The notes below the pieces were generated by a model. That model was not told where the DNA came from. It ran no database searches and saw nothing but the letters and a program-made list of their open reading frames with translations. A program made the position numbers and the translations under genes. This document shows positions 27,631 to 35,146 of a DNA stretch of 64,000 bases, one piece after another (within the stretch, counting starts at the first letter, position 1; each line of letters opens with the position of its first letter). The DNA comes from Okeania sp. SIO2B3. GTDB taxonomy: Bacteria; Cyanobacteriota; Cyanobacteriia; Cyanobacteriales; Microcoleaceae. The DNA is taken from contig NZ_JAAHGH010000010.1 in NCBI RefSeq assembly GCF_010672525.1, positions 121,334 through 185,333 of the forward strand, written 5' to 3'.

Positions 27631-27766
27631 TTACCGAATAATTAAGAGTTAAAGCCTCTCATTTAAAGGATAAAAAAGAAAAAAAAATCACGCTCCGCCT
27701 CAATCCTCTTCTTTTCAAGGAGAGGTAATTATTAATTATTAATTATTAATTATTAATTATTAATTG
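27631..27766. repeat. ACCGAATAATTA/heptamer element
   Basis: Starts TACCGAATAATTAAGAG, contains CTCATTTAAAGG and CAAGGAGAGGTAA, and ends in five TTAATTA-type heptamers. The heptamer tract runs into the last codons of the methyltransferase gene, so it supplies that protein's C-terminus (LIINN). Confidence 0.6.
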
Positions 27767-28594
27767 TTTACCAATAGCCATAATATGAGCGCTCATTCCT
27801 AATAAGGAAGGTTCTGCTTCTATCCAACGAATAGCTTCTAGCATTCTTTCACGACGACTGGGGTTATTCCAATTTTCCTCAAAATTTTGAAGTAACCAAC
27901 CCGCTCCTTCAACAGCTAAAATTTTTTCACAAAATAAACCTGCTTCTTCCACCTCTGTTTTCAGCTCTTCAGGATGATGAAAAAATGTTGTAGTAAAGTA
28001 AGCAGGGTGGTTGTTAGGGTTGCGATGCTGACCTTCAGCTAAATCTCGTCGAACAATTTCTACGAACTCTGGATCGTTGAAATTTCCCTGAAATAATCCA
28101 CTAAAAGTTGAAGCAAAGCGCGAAATACCAATAGCAAACAGAAAACCACCAGTTTTTAAGATTCTAGTAGCTTCACGCAAAGCAGTTAAGCGATCGCTAC
28201 GTTCAGTTAAGTGATACAGGGGACCAAACAGGAGAACAACATCAACGCTCTTGTCTGGTTGCTCTAATTGACGAGCATCTCCAACCTCCATGCTTGCAAG
28301 AGGATAATTAGGTTGAGTTTGAGAAAAGTTTTGAGCTTGCTGTATATGTAGAGGAACTGCATCTATAAGATGGACTTCATACTGTTGTTGAGCAAGCCAA
28401 AAAGCATAGACACCTGAACCACCACCGACATCGAAAATAACAGCAGGAGGAGCGGGTAAAAAACGACTGAGAAGTTCTTGAGTGCGAGCCAATTCAAGCT
28501 TTCCTTCGTCTTTCGATAAGCGTTGCTCTTCTTCACCTCTGTTGTAGTAACTTAAGGCTTCATTTGAAAGCTTTAACCTAGATTTGTCTGACAT
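27746..28594 (-). CDS. Class I SAM-dependent methyltransferase
   Basis: About 282 residues from the internal Met at 28594 (MSDKSRLKLSNEALSYYNRG). Motif I is VIFDVGGGSGVYAFWLA, followed by VHLIDAVPLHIQQA and VDVVLLFGPLYHLTERSDR, a signature common in uncharacterised methyltransferases near small-molecule genes. An upstream extension to 28672 is open but Lys/Asn-rich and less likely. The stop lies in a TTAATTA tract, so the C-terminus has been changed by a repeat insertion. Substrate unknown. Confidence 0.82.
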   Translation of the reverse strand: MSDKSRLKLSNEALSYYNRGEEEQRLSKDEGKLELARTQELLSRFLPAPPAVIFDVGGGSGVYAFWLAQQQYEVHLIDAVPLHIQQAQNFSQTQPNYPLASMEVGDARQLEQPDKSVDVVLLFGPLYHLTERSDRLTALREATRILKTGGFLFAIGISRFASTFSGLFQGNFNDPEFVEIVRRDLAEGQHRNPNNHPAYFTTTFFHHPEELKTEVEEAGLFCEKILAVEGAGWLLQNFEENWNNPSRRERMLEAIRWIEAEPSLLGMSAHIMAIGKQLIINN

Positions 28595-28705
28595 TGTTTT
28601 TTCTTGAATATTAACGACAAATATTTTTTTTTTATTAATAAATAATGCTCTTAATATTTTGTTGTTATTCAATTATAATTAACGCTTTTATGCAGTTTTT
28701 AAATT

Positions 28706-28824
28706 ATCTCGCACAAGTCAAAAAAGCTATTTATTCATACAGAGGAATTTACCCCGCATTTTCTTGAATCCAAATCAAGGGTTGTTTGGTTAGTATGTAA
28801 GCTTTTTCTGTTAGGGTGCGAGAT
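28706..28824 (-). ncRNA. tRNA-like shell element E2
   Basis: P1 is a perfect 9-bp pair ATCTCGCAC (28706-28714) / GTGCGAGAT (28816-28824). P2 is AAAAAGCT (28721-28728) / AGCTTTTT (28800-28807), P3 CATAC / GTATG. On the minus strand the top holds an anticodon-like arm, CTTGA-TTTGGAT-TCAAG, with U33-type T and triplet TGG, then a weak T-arm-like GGGGTAAATTCC. The D-arm is not recognisable. It cannot be a normal tRNA. Confidence 0.5.
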
Positions 28825-28959
28825 GAAAATTATATTTTTAGTTATTTTTATAAATTATCGAATTCAGATTTTTTTACTCTTTCTTAGTCTTAGTGGGAAT
28901 TAAACAATTTTAATCACCTCGCGCAAGTTAAGAAAGCTGTTTGTTTATACACAGGATTT

Positions 28960-28983
28960 GTTCGCCGAAGGCGTTCCCGGAGG
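28960..28983 (+). repeat. 24-nt insert in a T-loop
   Basis: GTTCGCCGAAGGCGTTCCCG then GAGG. It interrupts the T-loop of element E3. A different sequence from the GTTTGCGCAGC family but of the same length. Confidence 0.6.
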
Positions 28984-29046
28984 ATACCTGTATTAGCTTT
29001 CGCTAGCTTGATTATGAGTCAAGTGCCTTTACCATTTGGCTAGTAT

Positions 29047-30382
29047 TTGACATCCTCTCCGGCCTGAAGGCACGGAGATTCCTACCGAGTCATAGCTCCT
29101 CGGCGGGTTGACGTTTCACTGGCTACTGCTAGCTTGACGCTAGTCTGACGCTTGCCTCCACGTCCGTTTAATGTCTCGGATTGCCCACCCGCGACTAATA
29201 TATTTATTGCTGCGTTTTCATCACGATCATGCTTACTACCACAATTCAGGCATTGCCACTCTCTAACTGAAAGGTCTAATTTTCCACCTTTAAAACCACA
29301 ACAGCAACAGGTTTGAGAAGTTGGCTCCCATCTATTAATTACTCTGAAATCACGACCGTATTTTTTTGCTTTTCCTTCTAGCAGAGTCCTAAATTGTCTC
29401 CAACCTAAATCACTGATTGCCCTGGATAATTTACGGTTTTTCACCATACCAGAAACGTTCAAATCTTCTAAAACAACTGTTTGGTTTTCACGAATTATTT
29501 TAGTAGATAATTTATGGAGAAAATCTGTTCTTATATCTTTCAGTTTACCATGGAACTTCGCAACTCTAAGCCGTGCTTTTTCATACCTTTTAGACCCCTT
29601 AGTTTTATTAGATAATGACTTACTTAACTTTCTTAACTTCTTAATTCGTTTTTTGAGTGGTTTTGGTGCATCAATCTTTGTGCCGTCACTAAATGTAGCA
29701 AAGGTTTTGATGCCTAAATCTATACCTACTGAATTATCATTTTGAGGTAAGATTTCTGGTTGTATTTCTACTACAAAACTTAAGAAATATCTATGATCTG
29801 AATCTTTGATTACTGTTACTGATGATGGAGGAGCAGGTAACTCTCTTGACCAAACTATTTTCAACTTTCCTATCTTGGCTAAATAGACTTTATGTTGACC
29901 AACTTTAAACCCTCCCTTTGTAAACCTAGCAGTCTGCTTTGACTTTCTACTTTTAAATTTAGGAGGTTTAATAGGTCTACCTTTTCTCTTGCCTTTTGTT
30001 GAACTGAAAAAGTTTTGATAAGCCTGGTTTAAATCATTCAAAGATTGCTGCAATGGTATAGCAGAAACTTCTGATAACCATTCTCTGTATTCAGTGTTTT
30101 TAGCTTGAGTGATAAACTGTTTTTGTAGCTCAGAATTAGTAGGTTTCTTTTCTCCTAATTTATACTTTTCTTGGCAGCAAGCTAGACTATCATTCCAAAC
30201 CACACGAACACAACCAAATAGCTTTGCTAATCTGGTTTTTTGTCCCTGTGTTGGATAGATACGGTACTTAAATCTAGCTTTCATAATTTGACTTTTTAAC
30301 TAATATGATTATAACATATTTATTGAAAAAAATCAACTAAAAAGTCGCTCTAGAAGGGCGAGGCGCATACCCCAAATTTCCT
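29047..30382 (-). mobile_element. IS200/IS605-group element with tnpB, inserted at TTAC
   Basis: The ends are defined by comparison with uninterrupted copies of the shell element: CTAGTAT|GTAAGCTTT is continuous at 34161-34176 and 28791-28806, and is split here at 29046/30383. On the minus strand the insertion is directly 3' of TTAC, the target known for IS608-type elements. The right end forms the hairpin AATCTCCGTGCC-TTCA-GGCCGGAG followed by AGGATGTCAA, the expected omega-RNA 3' end. It has no tnpA. Confidence 0.85.
29082..30284 (-). CDS. tnpB: RNA-guided endonuclease TnpB
   Basis: 400 residues, intact, only distantly related to the TnpB at 19804. The RuvC-like motifs are GIDLGIKTFATF (Asp), VLEDLNVSGM (Glu) and HDRDENAA (Asp); the zinc ribbon has CCCCG and CLNCG. 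The N-terminal KTRLAKLFGCVRVVWNDSLACCQ is typical for the family. If the RNA extends past the right end as in studied TnpBs, its guide would begin ATACTAGCCAAATGG, that is, the D-arm side of the tRNA-like element it sits in. No transposase is adjacent. Confidence 0.92.
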   Translation of the reverse strand: MKARFKYRIYPTQGQKTRLAKLFGCVRVVWNDSLACCQEKYKLGEKKPTNSELQKQFITQAKNTEYREWLSEVSAIPLQQSLNDLNQAYQNFFSSTKGKRKGRPIKPPKFKSRKSKQTARFTKGGFKVGQHKVYLAKIGKLKIVWSRELPAPPSSVTVIKDSDHRYFLSFVVEIQPEILPQNDNSVGIDLGIKTFATFSDGTKIDAPKPLKKRIKKLRKLSKSLSNKTKGSKRYEKARLRVAKFHGKLKDIRTDFLHKLSTKIIRENQTVVLEDLNVSGMVKNRKLSRAISDLGWRQFRTLLEGKAKKYGRDFRVINRWEPTSQTCCCCGFKGGKLDLSVREWQCLNCGSKHDRDENAAINILVAGGQSETLNGRGGKRQTSVKLAVASETSTRRGAMTR

Positions 30383-30516
30383 GTAAGCTTTCCCTGTTTG
30401 GGCACGACATGAACTTTGTTTATGTTAATAAATCTATTTTGTCTGTATAATACATGATTTTCAAGAGTATGGGAAAAAACTTTTTAAAGAATACAAAAAC
30501 CAGAAATATTCATAAC

Positions 30517-31494
30517 TTAAAGTTCTTTACCATAAATAATTTTAGCATGAATTTTACGGAAACCCACAGACTCATAAAGTCTATTTGCTCCCGACGGGTT
30601 TTCAGCATCAACACCAAGTATTGCCTTATCCATACCAACAGTTTGTAAACGCTCCATTCCAGAAAGTAACATAGCTTTTCCTAACCCACGCTCCCTAAAA
30701 CCACGGCGAGTTCCCAGATCGGCTATCCGCCCCTCTCTAGTTCCTTTGCGCTGGTTATCTTCTGGGTGAATAAAACAAAGACAAAAAGCTGCAAATGTAC
30801 CATCAGCAGTCAGCGCAACTAAATCCAAGTCTTGCCTGTACTTAGGGTAACTCATTTTATGTTCTAACTTCTCAACTGTCAACTCATGGAAATTCCAATG
30901 GTCGATAAATGTTTGGTTATACATTTCTACCCATGCTTCTAAAAAGTGTTGCTGCTCCTGCTTACCAGAAAACTGCGCAGAGGAGTGACACTGTAATGTA
31001 AAACCTATAGGAAACTCTGGTTTTGGTAAGGGGTCGGTAAGCGATCGCTCCATATTAAAAAAGTGACGCTTTGGAGTAAAACCACAACTTTCTAATAATG
31101 CGATGCACTCGGTTTTGTCGTCACGAGTAGCTGCTCGCAACTTTACAGATACACCCCGATCTCTAGCGAAGTCCTTCATTCGTGCTTCACCCCACCTAAT
31201 GATTTCTTGCTCTATACCTTCACCTCTGACCGTGGGATGAACTTTGAAAGAGAGATAACCATCAACTGCTTCCTGTATTGAGAGCTTACCAAAACCAATG
31301 AGTTTACCGTCTGCATTTTCCCAAAGACTAATGTCACGCTCTCGATCTACATCTGGAGCATTAAATGCTTGTCGCAGATCCGAAACAGATACCCATTCAT
31401 CTAAACGATCGACCATTTCGCAAACTTGGAAAAATTCAGCCATCGCTTCTAAATCATTTTCACCTTGATAGGAGCGAGTTACTAAAGTTTTCAT
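30517..31494 (-). CDS. Double-GNAT acetyltransferase, tandem copy 3
   Basis: 325 residues with two GNAT domains, as in mycothiol-synthase-like proteins. The first (about 1-160) has VHPTVRGEGIEQEIIRWGE as its acetyl-CoA loop; the second has LGTRRGFRERGLGKAMLLSGMERL. It is third in a minus-strand run of three paralogues separated by only 6 bp. The second-domain loop R-G-F-R-E-R-G-L-G-K fits the Q/RxxGxG/A acetyl-CoA motif well; the first (RGEGIEQE) fits less well, so the N-terminal domain may be non-catalytic. Substrate unknown. Confidence 0.85.
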   Translation of the reverse strand: MKTLVTRSYQGENDLEAMAEFFQVCEMVDRLDEWVSVSDLRQAFNAPDVDRERDISLWENADGKLIGFGKLSIQEAVDGYLSFKVHPTVRGEGIEQEIIRWGEARMKDFARDRGVSVKLRAATRDDKTECIALLESCGFTPKRHFFNMERSLTDPLPKPEFPIGFTLQCHSSAQFSGKQEQQHFLEAWVEMYNQTFIDHWNFHELTVEKLEHKMSYPKYRQDLDLVALTADGTFAAFCLCFIHPEDNQRKGTREGRIADLGTRRGFRERGLGKAMLLSGMERLQTVGMDKAILGVDAENPSGANRLYESVGFRKIHAKIIYGKEL

Positions 31495-31500
31495 AAAGAC

Positions 31501-32481
31501 CTAGAATTCTTTCACATAAACAATATCAGTATGAACTTTACGGAAACCCACAGACTCATAAAATTGATTTACTTCCGACGGGTTTTCAGTATCAACACCA
31601 ACCAACACCTTATCCATACCAACATCTCGTAACCGTTGCATTCCAGAAAGTAACATCGCTCTTCCTAACCCACGCTTGCGAAAACCACTACGAGTACCGA
31701 AATGACCTATGTAACCTTCTTTCGTTCCTTTGTGCTGGTTTTTCTCTGGGTTAATAAAGCAGGAACAAAAAGCAGCAAATGTACCATCATTAGCATCGAC
31801 CGCAACTAAATCCAAATCTTGTCTGTAGTAGGGGTGACTTATTTCATTTTCCAAGTCCTCAACTGTCAACTCATGGCAGTTCCAATGCTCAATAAACGTT
31901 TGGTTGAACATCTCCACCCATGCTTCCAGGAAACGTCGCTGGCCAATTTCACCAGAAAACTGTGGAGATAGAGGAGACTCCAGTGTAAAACCTGTCGGTA
32001 ACTCTGGTTTAGGAAAGGGTTCGACGAGCGATCGCTCCATCCGCAAAAAGTAACCGTTAGAAGTAAAACCACAACTTTCTAATAATGCAATGCGTTCGGT
32101 TTGAGTGTCGCGAGTACCTGAGCGTAATTTTACAGATACGCCATTCTCCTTAGCGACTTTCTCCATTCGCGCTTCACCCCACCTCATGATTTCTTGTTCT
32201 ATACCTTCACCTCTAACAGTGGGATGAACTTTGCAACATAGATAACGATCGACTGATTCTTGTATTAATAATTGTCCAAAACCAATCAGTTTACCCTTTC
32301 CATCTTTCCAAAGACGAATGTCGCGCTCTTTGTCTAAGTATCGATCATCAAAGGTTGGTCGGATATCGGAAATAGATACCCAGTTATCTAGATGATCGAC
32401 CATTTCGCAAGCTTGGAAAAGTTCGGCGAGCGCTTCTAAATCATTTTCACCTTGATAGGAGCGAGTTTCTAATGTTTTCAT
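31501..32481 (-). CDS. Double-GNAT acetyltransferase, tandem copy 2
   Basis: 326 residues, the middle gene of the triplet. Motifs as in its neighbours: VHPTVRGEGIEQEIMRWGE and GTRSGFRKRGLGRAMLLSGM. It is the most divergent copy (for example VDHLDNWVSISDIRPTFDD and a one-residue insertion, AVDANDGT), which suggests divergence of substrate or loss of constraint. Only 6 bp separate it from each neighbour, and there is no Shine-Dalgarno in those gaps, so translation is probably coupled. Confidence 0.85.
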   Translation of the reverse strand: MKTLETRSYQGENDLEALAELFQACEMVDHLDNWVSISDIRPTFDDRYLDKERDIRLWKDGKGKLIGFGQLLIQESVDRYLCCKVHPTVRGEGIEQEIMRWGEARMEKVAKENGVSVKLRSGTRDTQTERIALLESCGFTSNGYFLRMERSLVEPFPKPELPTGFTLESPLSPQFSGEIGQRRFLEAWVEMFNQTFIEHWNCHELTVEDLENEISHPYYRQDLDLVAVDANDGTFAAFCSCFINPEKNQHKGTKEGYIGHFGTRSGFRKRGLGRAMLLSGMQRLRDVGMDKVLVGVDTENPSEVNQFYESVGFRKVHTDIVYVKEF

Positions 32482-32487
32482 AAATAC

Positions 32488-33465
32488 TTAAAGTTCTTTG
32501 CCATAAACAATATTAGCATGAACTTTACGGAAACTCACAGACTCATAAAGGCGAGTTGCTCCCGACGGGTTCTCAGCATCAACACCAAGTAGCGCCTTAT
32601 CCATACCAACAGCTCGTAAACCCTCCATTCCAGAAAGTAACATCGCTTTTCCTAAACCACGCTTGCGAAAACCACGACGAGTACCCAAAGTATTTATCCA
32701 ACCTTCTTTTGTTCCCTTGTACTTATTTTCTTCTGGATAAAAACAACAGTAGCAAAAAGCTGCAAAAGTACCATCAGAAGCTATTGCGACCCAGGTCAAG
32801 TCTGGTCGATAGTCAGGACCGCTTACTATATGTTCCACCTGCTCGACTTTTACTTCATGGAAGTTCCAATGGTCAATAAATGTTTGATTATGCGCTTCCA
32901 CCCATGCTTCTATAAATTTTCGCTGCTCCTGCTTACCAGAAAACTGGGGAGAGGAGTGAGACTGCAATGTAAAACCTACAGGTAACTCTGGTTTGGGTAA
33001 GGGGTCGGTGAGCGATCGCTCCATCTCAAAAAAGTAACGCTTTGGTGTGAAACCACAACTTTCTAATAATGCGATGCGCTCGGTTTGAGTATCGCGAACA
33101 GGCGATCGAAACTTGGCATATACACCCTTATCTCTAGCGACTTCTTTCATTCGTGCTTCACCCCACCTAATGATTTCTTGTTCTATACCTTCACCTCTAG
33201 CAGTGGGATGAACTCTGAAAGAGAGAAAAGCATCAATTGACTCTTGTATTAATAGCTTCCCAAAACCAATGAGTTTACCCTCTCCATTTTCCCAAAGACG
33301 AATGTCATGCTCTTTATCTATATCTGGAGCGTTAAATTCTTGTCGTAGATCCGAAACAGATACCCATTCATCTAAGCGATCGACTGCTTCACAAACTTGA
33401 AAAAATTCAGCGATCGCTTCTAGATCCGTTTCACTTTGATAGGAGCGAGTTACTAACGTTTTCAT
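32488..33465 (-). CDS. Double-GNAT acetyltransferase, tandem copy 1
   Basis: 325 residues, first gene of the triplet on the minus strand. First domain VHPTARGEGIEQEIIRWGE; second domain LGTRRGFRKRGLGKAMLLSGMEGL. Residues between the domains (NQTFIDHWNFHE) are strongly conserved among the three and may line the substrate pocket. GCGATCGC and GCGATCG sites lie within it. The promoter would be in the AT-rich DNA after 33465, next to the tRNA-like element E4. Confidence 0.85.
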   Translation of the reverse strand: MKTLVTRSYQSETDLEAIAEFFQVCEAVDRLDEWVSVSDLRQEFNAPDIDKEHDIRLWENGEGKLIGFGKLLIQESIDAFLSFRVHPTARGEGIEQEIIRWGEARMKEVARDKGVYAKFRSPVRDTQTERIALLESCGFTPKRYFFEMERSLTDPLPKPELPVGFTLQSHSSPQFSGKQEQRKFIEAWVEAHNQTFIDHWNFHEVKVEQVEHIVSGPDYRPDLTWVAIASDGTFAAFCYCCFYPEENKYKGTKEGWINTLGTRRGFRKRGLGKAMLLSGMEGLRAVGMDKALLGVDAENPSGATRLYESVSFRKVHANIVYGKEL

Positions 33466-33531
33466 AAATATTTAAAATGGTGAAAATTAATTTTTTTTTT
33501 ACTTATTTATTCCTTCAAATAGTTAAAAATT

Positions 33532-33718
33532 ACTTCGCACAAGTCGAAAAAGTAATGAATACGGTTACGGCCGTTATTATCAGTTTTTTACCTGACAGTG
33601 AACTCGCTAATTTTATCTCAGAGAGACTTAAAAAGCTTCGCTATTTCGGTCGCCCGAACATTGCTACCTTAGGACCGTTAGAATATGTATGTATACTTTA
33701 TCCATTGGAGTACGAAGT
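33532..33718 (-). repeat. Shell element E4 with 23S-like insert
   Basis: P1 ACTTCGCAC (33532-33540) / GTACGAAGT (33710-33718); P2 AAAGTA (33549-33554) / TACTTT (33694-33699). On the minus strand the insert contains TAACGGTCCTAAGGTAGC, an exact 18-nt match to the universal 23S rRNA helix 69-71 region. Near its 3' end it has CGGCCGTAAC, which in 23S rRNA lies just upstream of that 18-mer. The two pieces are thus in swapped order. A GTTCGGGCGACCGAAAT hairpin is inserted between them. Confidence 0.5.
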
Positions 33719-33840
33719 AAATTTTTTCCTAAATTTTATATATCTTTAAAAAGTAACGCATTTTTTTAAATAGACTATTTTTTATGTCAAAAAAATAATG
33801 TATATTTTTGACTTTTTTTAAGTTAGTTCAATAATAACTC

Positions 33841-33938
33841 TGTACAAGTCAAAAAAGCAGTTTATACAGTCATTTCGGTCACCCGAATATTGACCCGTGA
33901 TAGGGGTAATGTATGTATGCTTTATTCGTTAGGGTACA
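33841..33938 (-). repeat. Shell element E5
   Basis: P1 TGTAC (33841-33845) / GTACA (33934-33938), P2 AAAGCA (33854-33859) / TGCTTT (33918-33923), and an ATAC/GTAT third pair. The insert has TTCGGTCACCCGAA, also found in E4 with one change, and ACCC-GTGATA-GGGGT. No tRNA arm is evident. Confidence 0.5.
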
Positions 33939-34074
33939 AAGTTAACATTCTCTTTTTAAGAGATTATACTTATTTCAAAAATTTGATATTTTTTTCTGAC
34001 GACTTCTATATAATCATCCGTACATCCGTTTAAAAAATCTTTGCTCTGCTTAATTCAAGTAGTTAAAAATCACC

Positions 34075-34192
34075 TCGTGCAAGTCAAAAAAGCTGTTTGT
34101 TCATACGCAGGATTTGAACCTGCTACACTTTGTTCTCGAGACAAATGCTCTACCAATGAGCTAGTATGTAAGCTTTCTCAGTTAGGGCACGA
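34075..34192 (-). ncRNA. Shell element E6 with nearly complete tRNA-like core
   Basis: P1 TCGTGC/GCACGA (34075-34080, 34187-34192) and P2 AAAGCT/AGCTTT (34089-34094, 34171-34176) enclose a core at 34102-34168. On the minus strand the core folds as a tRNA: acceptor-like CATAC/GTATG, D-arm GCTCATTGGTAGAGC, anticodon arm TTTGT-CTCGAGA-ACAAA, five-base variable region, T-arm GCAGG-TTCAAAT-CCTGC. The anticodon triplet is CGA (serine codons) on a short-variable-loop body, which no normal bacterial tRNA-Ser has. The acceptor stem is too short for a normal tRNA. Confidence 0.6.
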
Positions 34193-34217
34193 AGTTAATT
34201 GTCACCACTATTATTAT

Positions 34218-34373
34218 GTTCCGCACAAGTCAATAAAGCGTTTTAAAGAAATACTAATGCTCTATCCATTGAGCTACATCCCCTAAAAATAATGGGGACG
34301 ATAGGAGTCGAACCTATAACCTTTGGTTTAGCAAACCAGATGTATGTACGCTTTACCAGTTAGGGTGCGGAAC
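34218..34373 (-). ncRNA. Shell element E7 with permuted tRNA halves
   Basis: P1 GTTCCGCAC/GTGCGGAAC (9 bp, perfect; 34218-34226, 34365-34373) and P2 TAAAGCGT/ACGCTTTA (8 bp, perfect; 34234-34241, 34348-34355). The minus strand then carries first a tRNA 3' half (anticodon arm TGGT-TTGCTAA-ACCA, T-arm ATAGG-TTCGACT-CCTAT, acceptor CGTCCCC and A) and, after nine bases, a tRNA 5' half (GGGGATG, TA, D-arm GCTCAATGGATAGAGC). GGGGATG and CGTCCCC pair over 7 bp with one G-T, as in circularly permuted tRNA genes. Confidence 0.55.
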
Positions 34374-34387
34374 ATTCGATAATTAAT

Positions 34388-34621
<234 letters not shown>

Positions 34622-34639
34622 TTACAACATGAATCGTCT

Positions 34640-34813
34640 TTATAGATGATATTCTTCTTGAACTTTACTAATTTCTGTTGTTATTTGAGTTGAGGAAGCA
34701 GAATATTTTTCTGGTTGATTTTCTGCTTCTTTTTGGTTGATAAAAAATTGATGATCTTGAAATTTACCAGATTTAAACCAACCTAAAATTCCATGAGTGT
34801 AAAGTAATAGCAT
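34640..34813 (-). CDS. Small hypothetical protein, 57 aa
   Basis: The frame reads MLLLYTHGILGWFKSGKFQD, continues HQFFINQKEAEN, and ends QEEYHL. A short hydrophobic/aromatic start is followed by a polar Gln/Glu-rich tail. It lies just upstream of, and on the same strand as, the 66-residue conserved protein. No strong ribosome-binding site is visible before the ATG. I do not recognise it, but the N-terminal block looks conserved and protein-like. Confidence 0.45.
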   Translation of the reverse strand: MLLLYTHGILGWFKSGKFQDHQFFINQKEAENQPEKYSASSTQITTEISKVQEEYHL

Positions 34814-35013
34814 AAGCAACTCAGGTTTCGTGTAATACCTGATGGATATTGGTGAAAATTCCGATTAATTATTTAATTTTCTAGGTGCAGATATGGCTTT
34901 TTTGTCTAGAGGTTATTTACTTCTCCTTTGACTGCCATATTTATATACTACATAAATAATACATAAAGTGTCAAGGGGCTGGGATAAAAAAAATTAGGAT
35001 GTTGAAAATCAGC

Positions 35014-35146
35014 TATAGCAATGAGCGCTGGTATATTTACAAATTGCAGGAGAGGCCAAATACCTAAAAGTCTTATGTTATCGGCAATTGATTCCCCCTT
35101 CCGGAGCTGTTGCTTTCCGGAGCTGTTGCCTGCGCACAGCGCTATA
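35014..35146. repeat. MITE-like element, copy 2
   Basis: Complete copy, inverted with respect to 1-116. Ends TATAGCAATGAGCGCTGG and GCGCACAGCGCTATA; includes two CCGGAGCTGTTGC units. Confidence 0.6.

Larger units (their letters stand above)
28918..30412 (-). ncRNA. tRNA-like shell element E3, split by a TnpB transposon
   Basis: The two halves are 28918-29046 and 30383-30412, separated by the element 29047-30382. Joined, the minus strand reads shell, D-arm GCCAAATGGTAAAGGC, anticodon arm CTTGA-CTCATAA-TCAAG (triplet CAT), and a T-arm ACAGG...CCTGT. The T-loop contains an extra 24-nt repeat (28960-28983); without it the loop would have the normal seven bases. Acceptor pairs are limited to the ATAC/GTAT part of the shell. 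Confidence 0.5.

Noticed and set aside
28706..28824. Integron attC site
   Set aside because: GTTAGGG resembles part of an attC core site, but the opposite end lacks the matching RYYYAAC box, and there is no integrase gene nearby.
33561..33690. Genuine 23S rRNA gene or group I intron site
   Set aside because: Only short pieces in swapped order are present; no flanking rRNA, no intron core and no homing endonuclease.
33477..33749. Plus-strand gene of 90 codons
   Set aside because: It reads through element E4, whose conserved stems and rRNA-like piece explain the sequence.
34102..34168. Ordinary functional tRNA-Ser
   Set aside because: The variable loop is of the short class and the acceptor stem has only about five pairs, so it was listed as tRNA-like.
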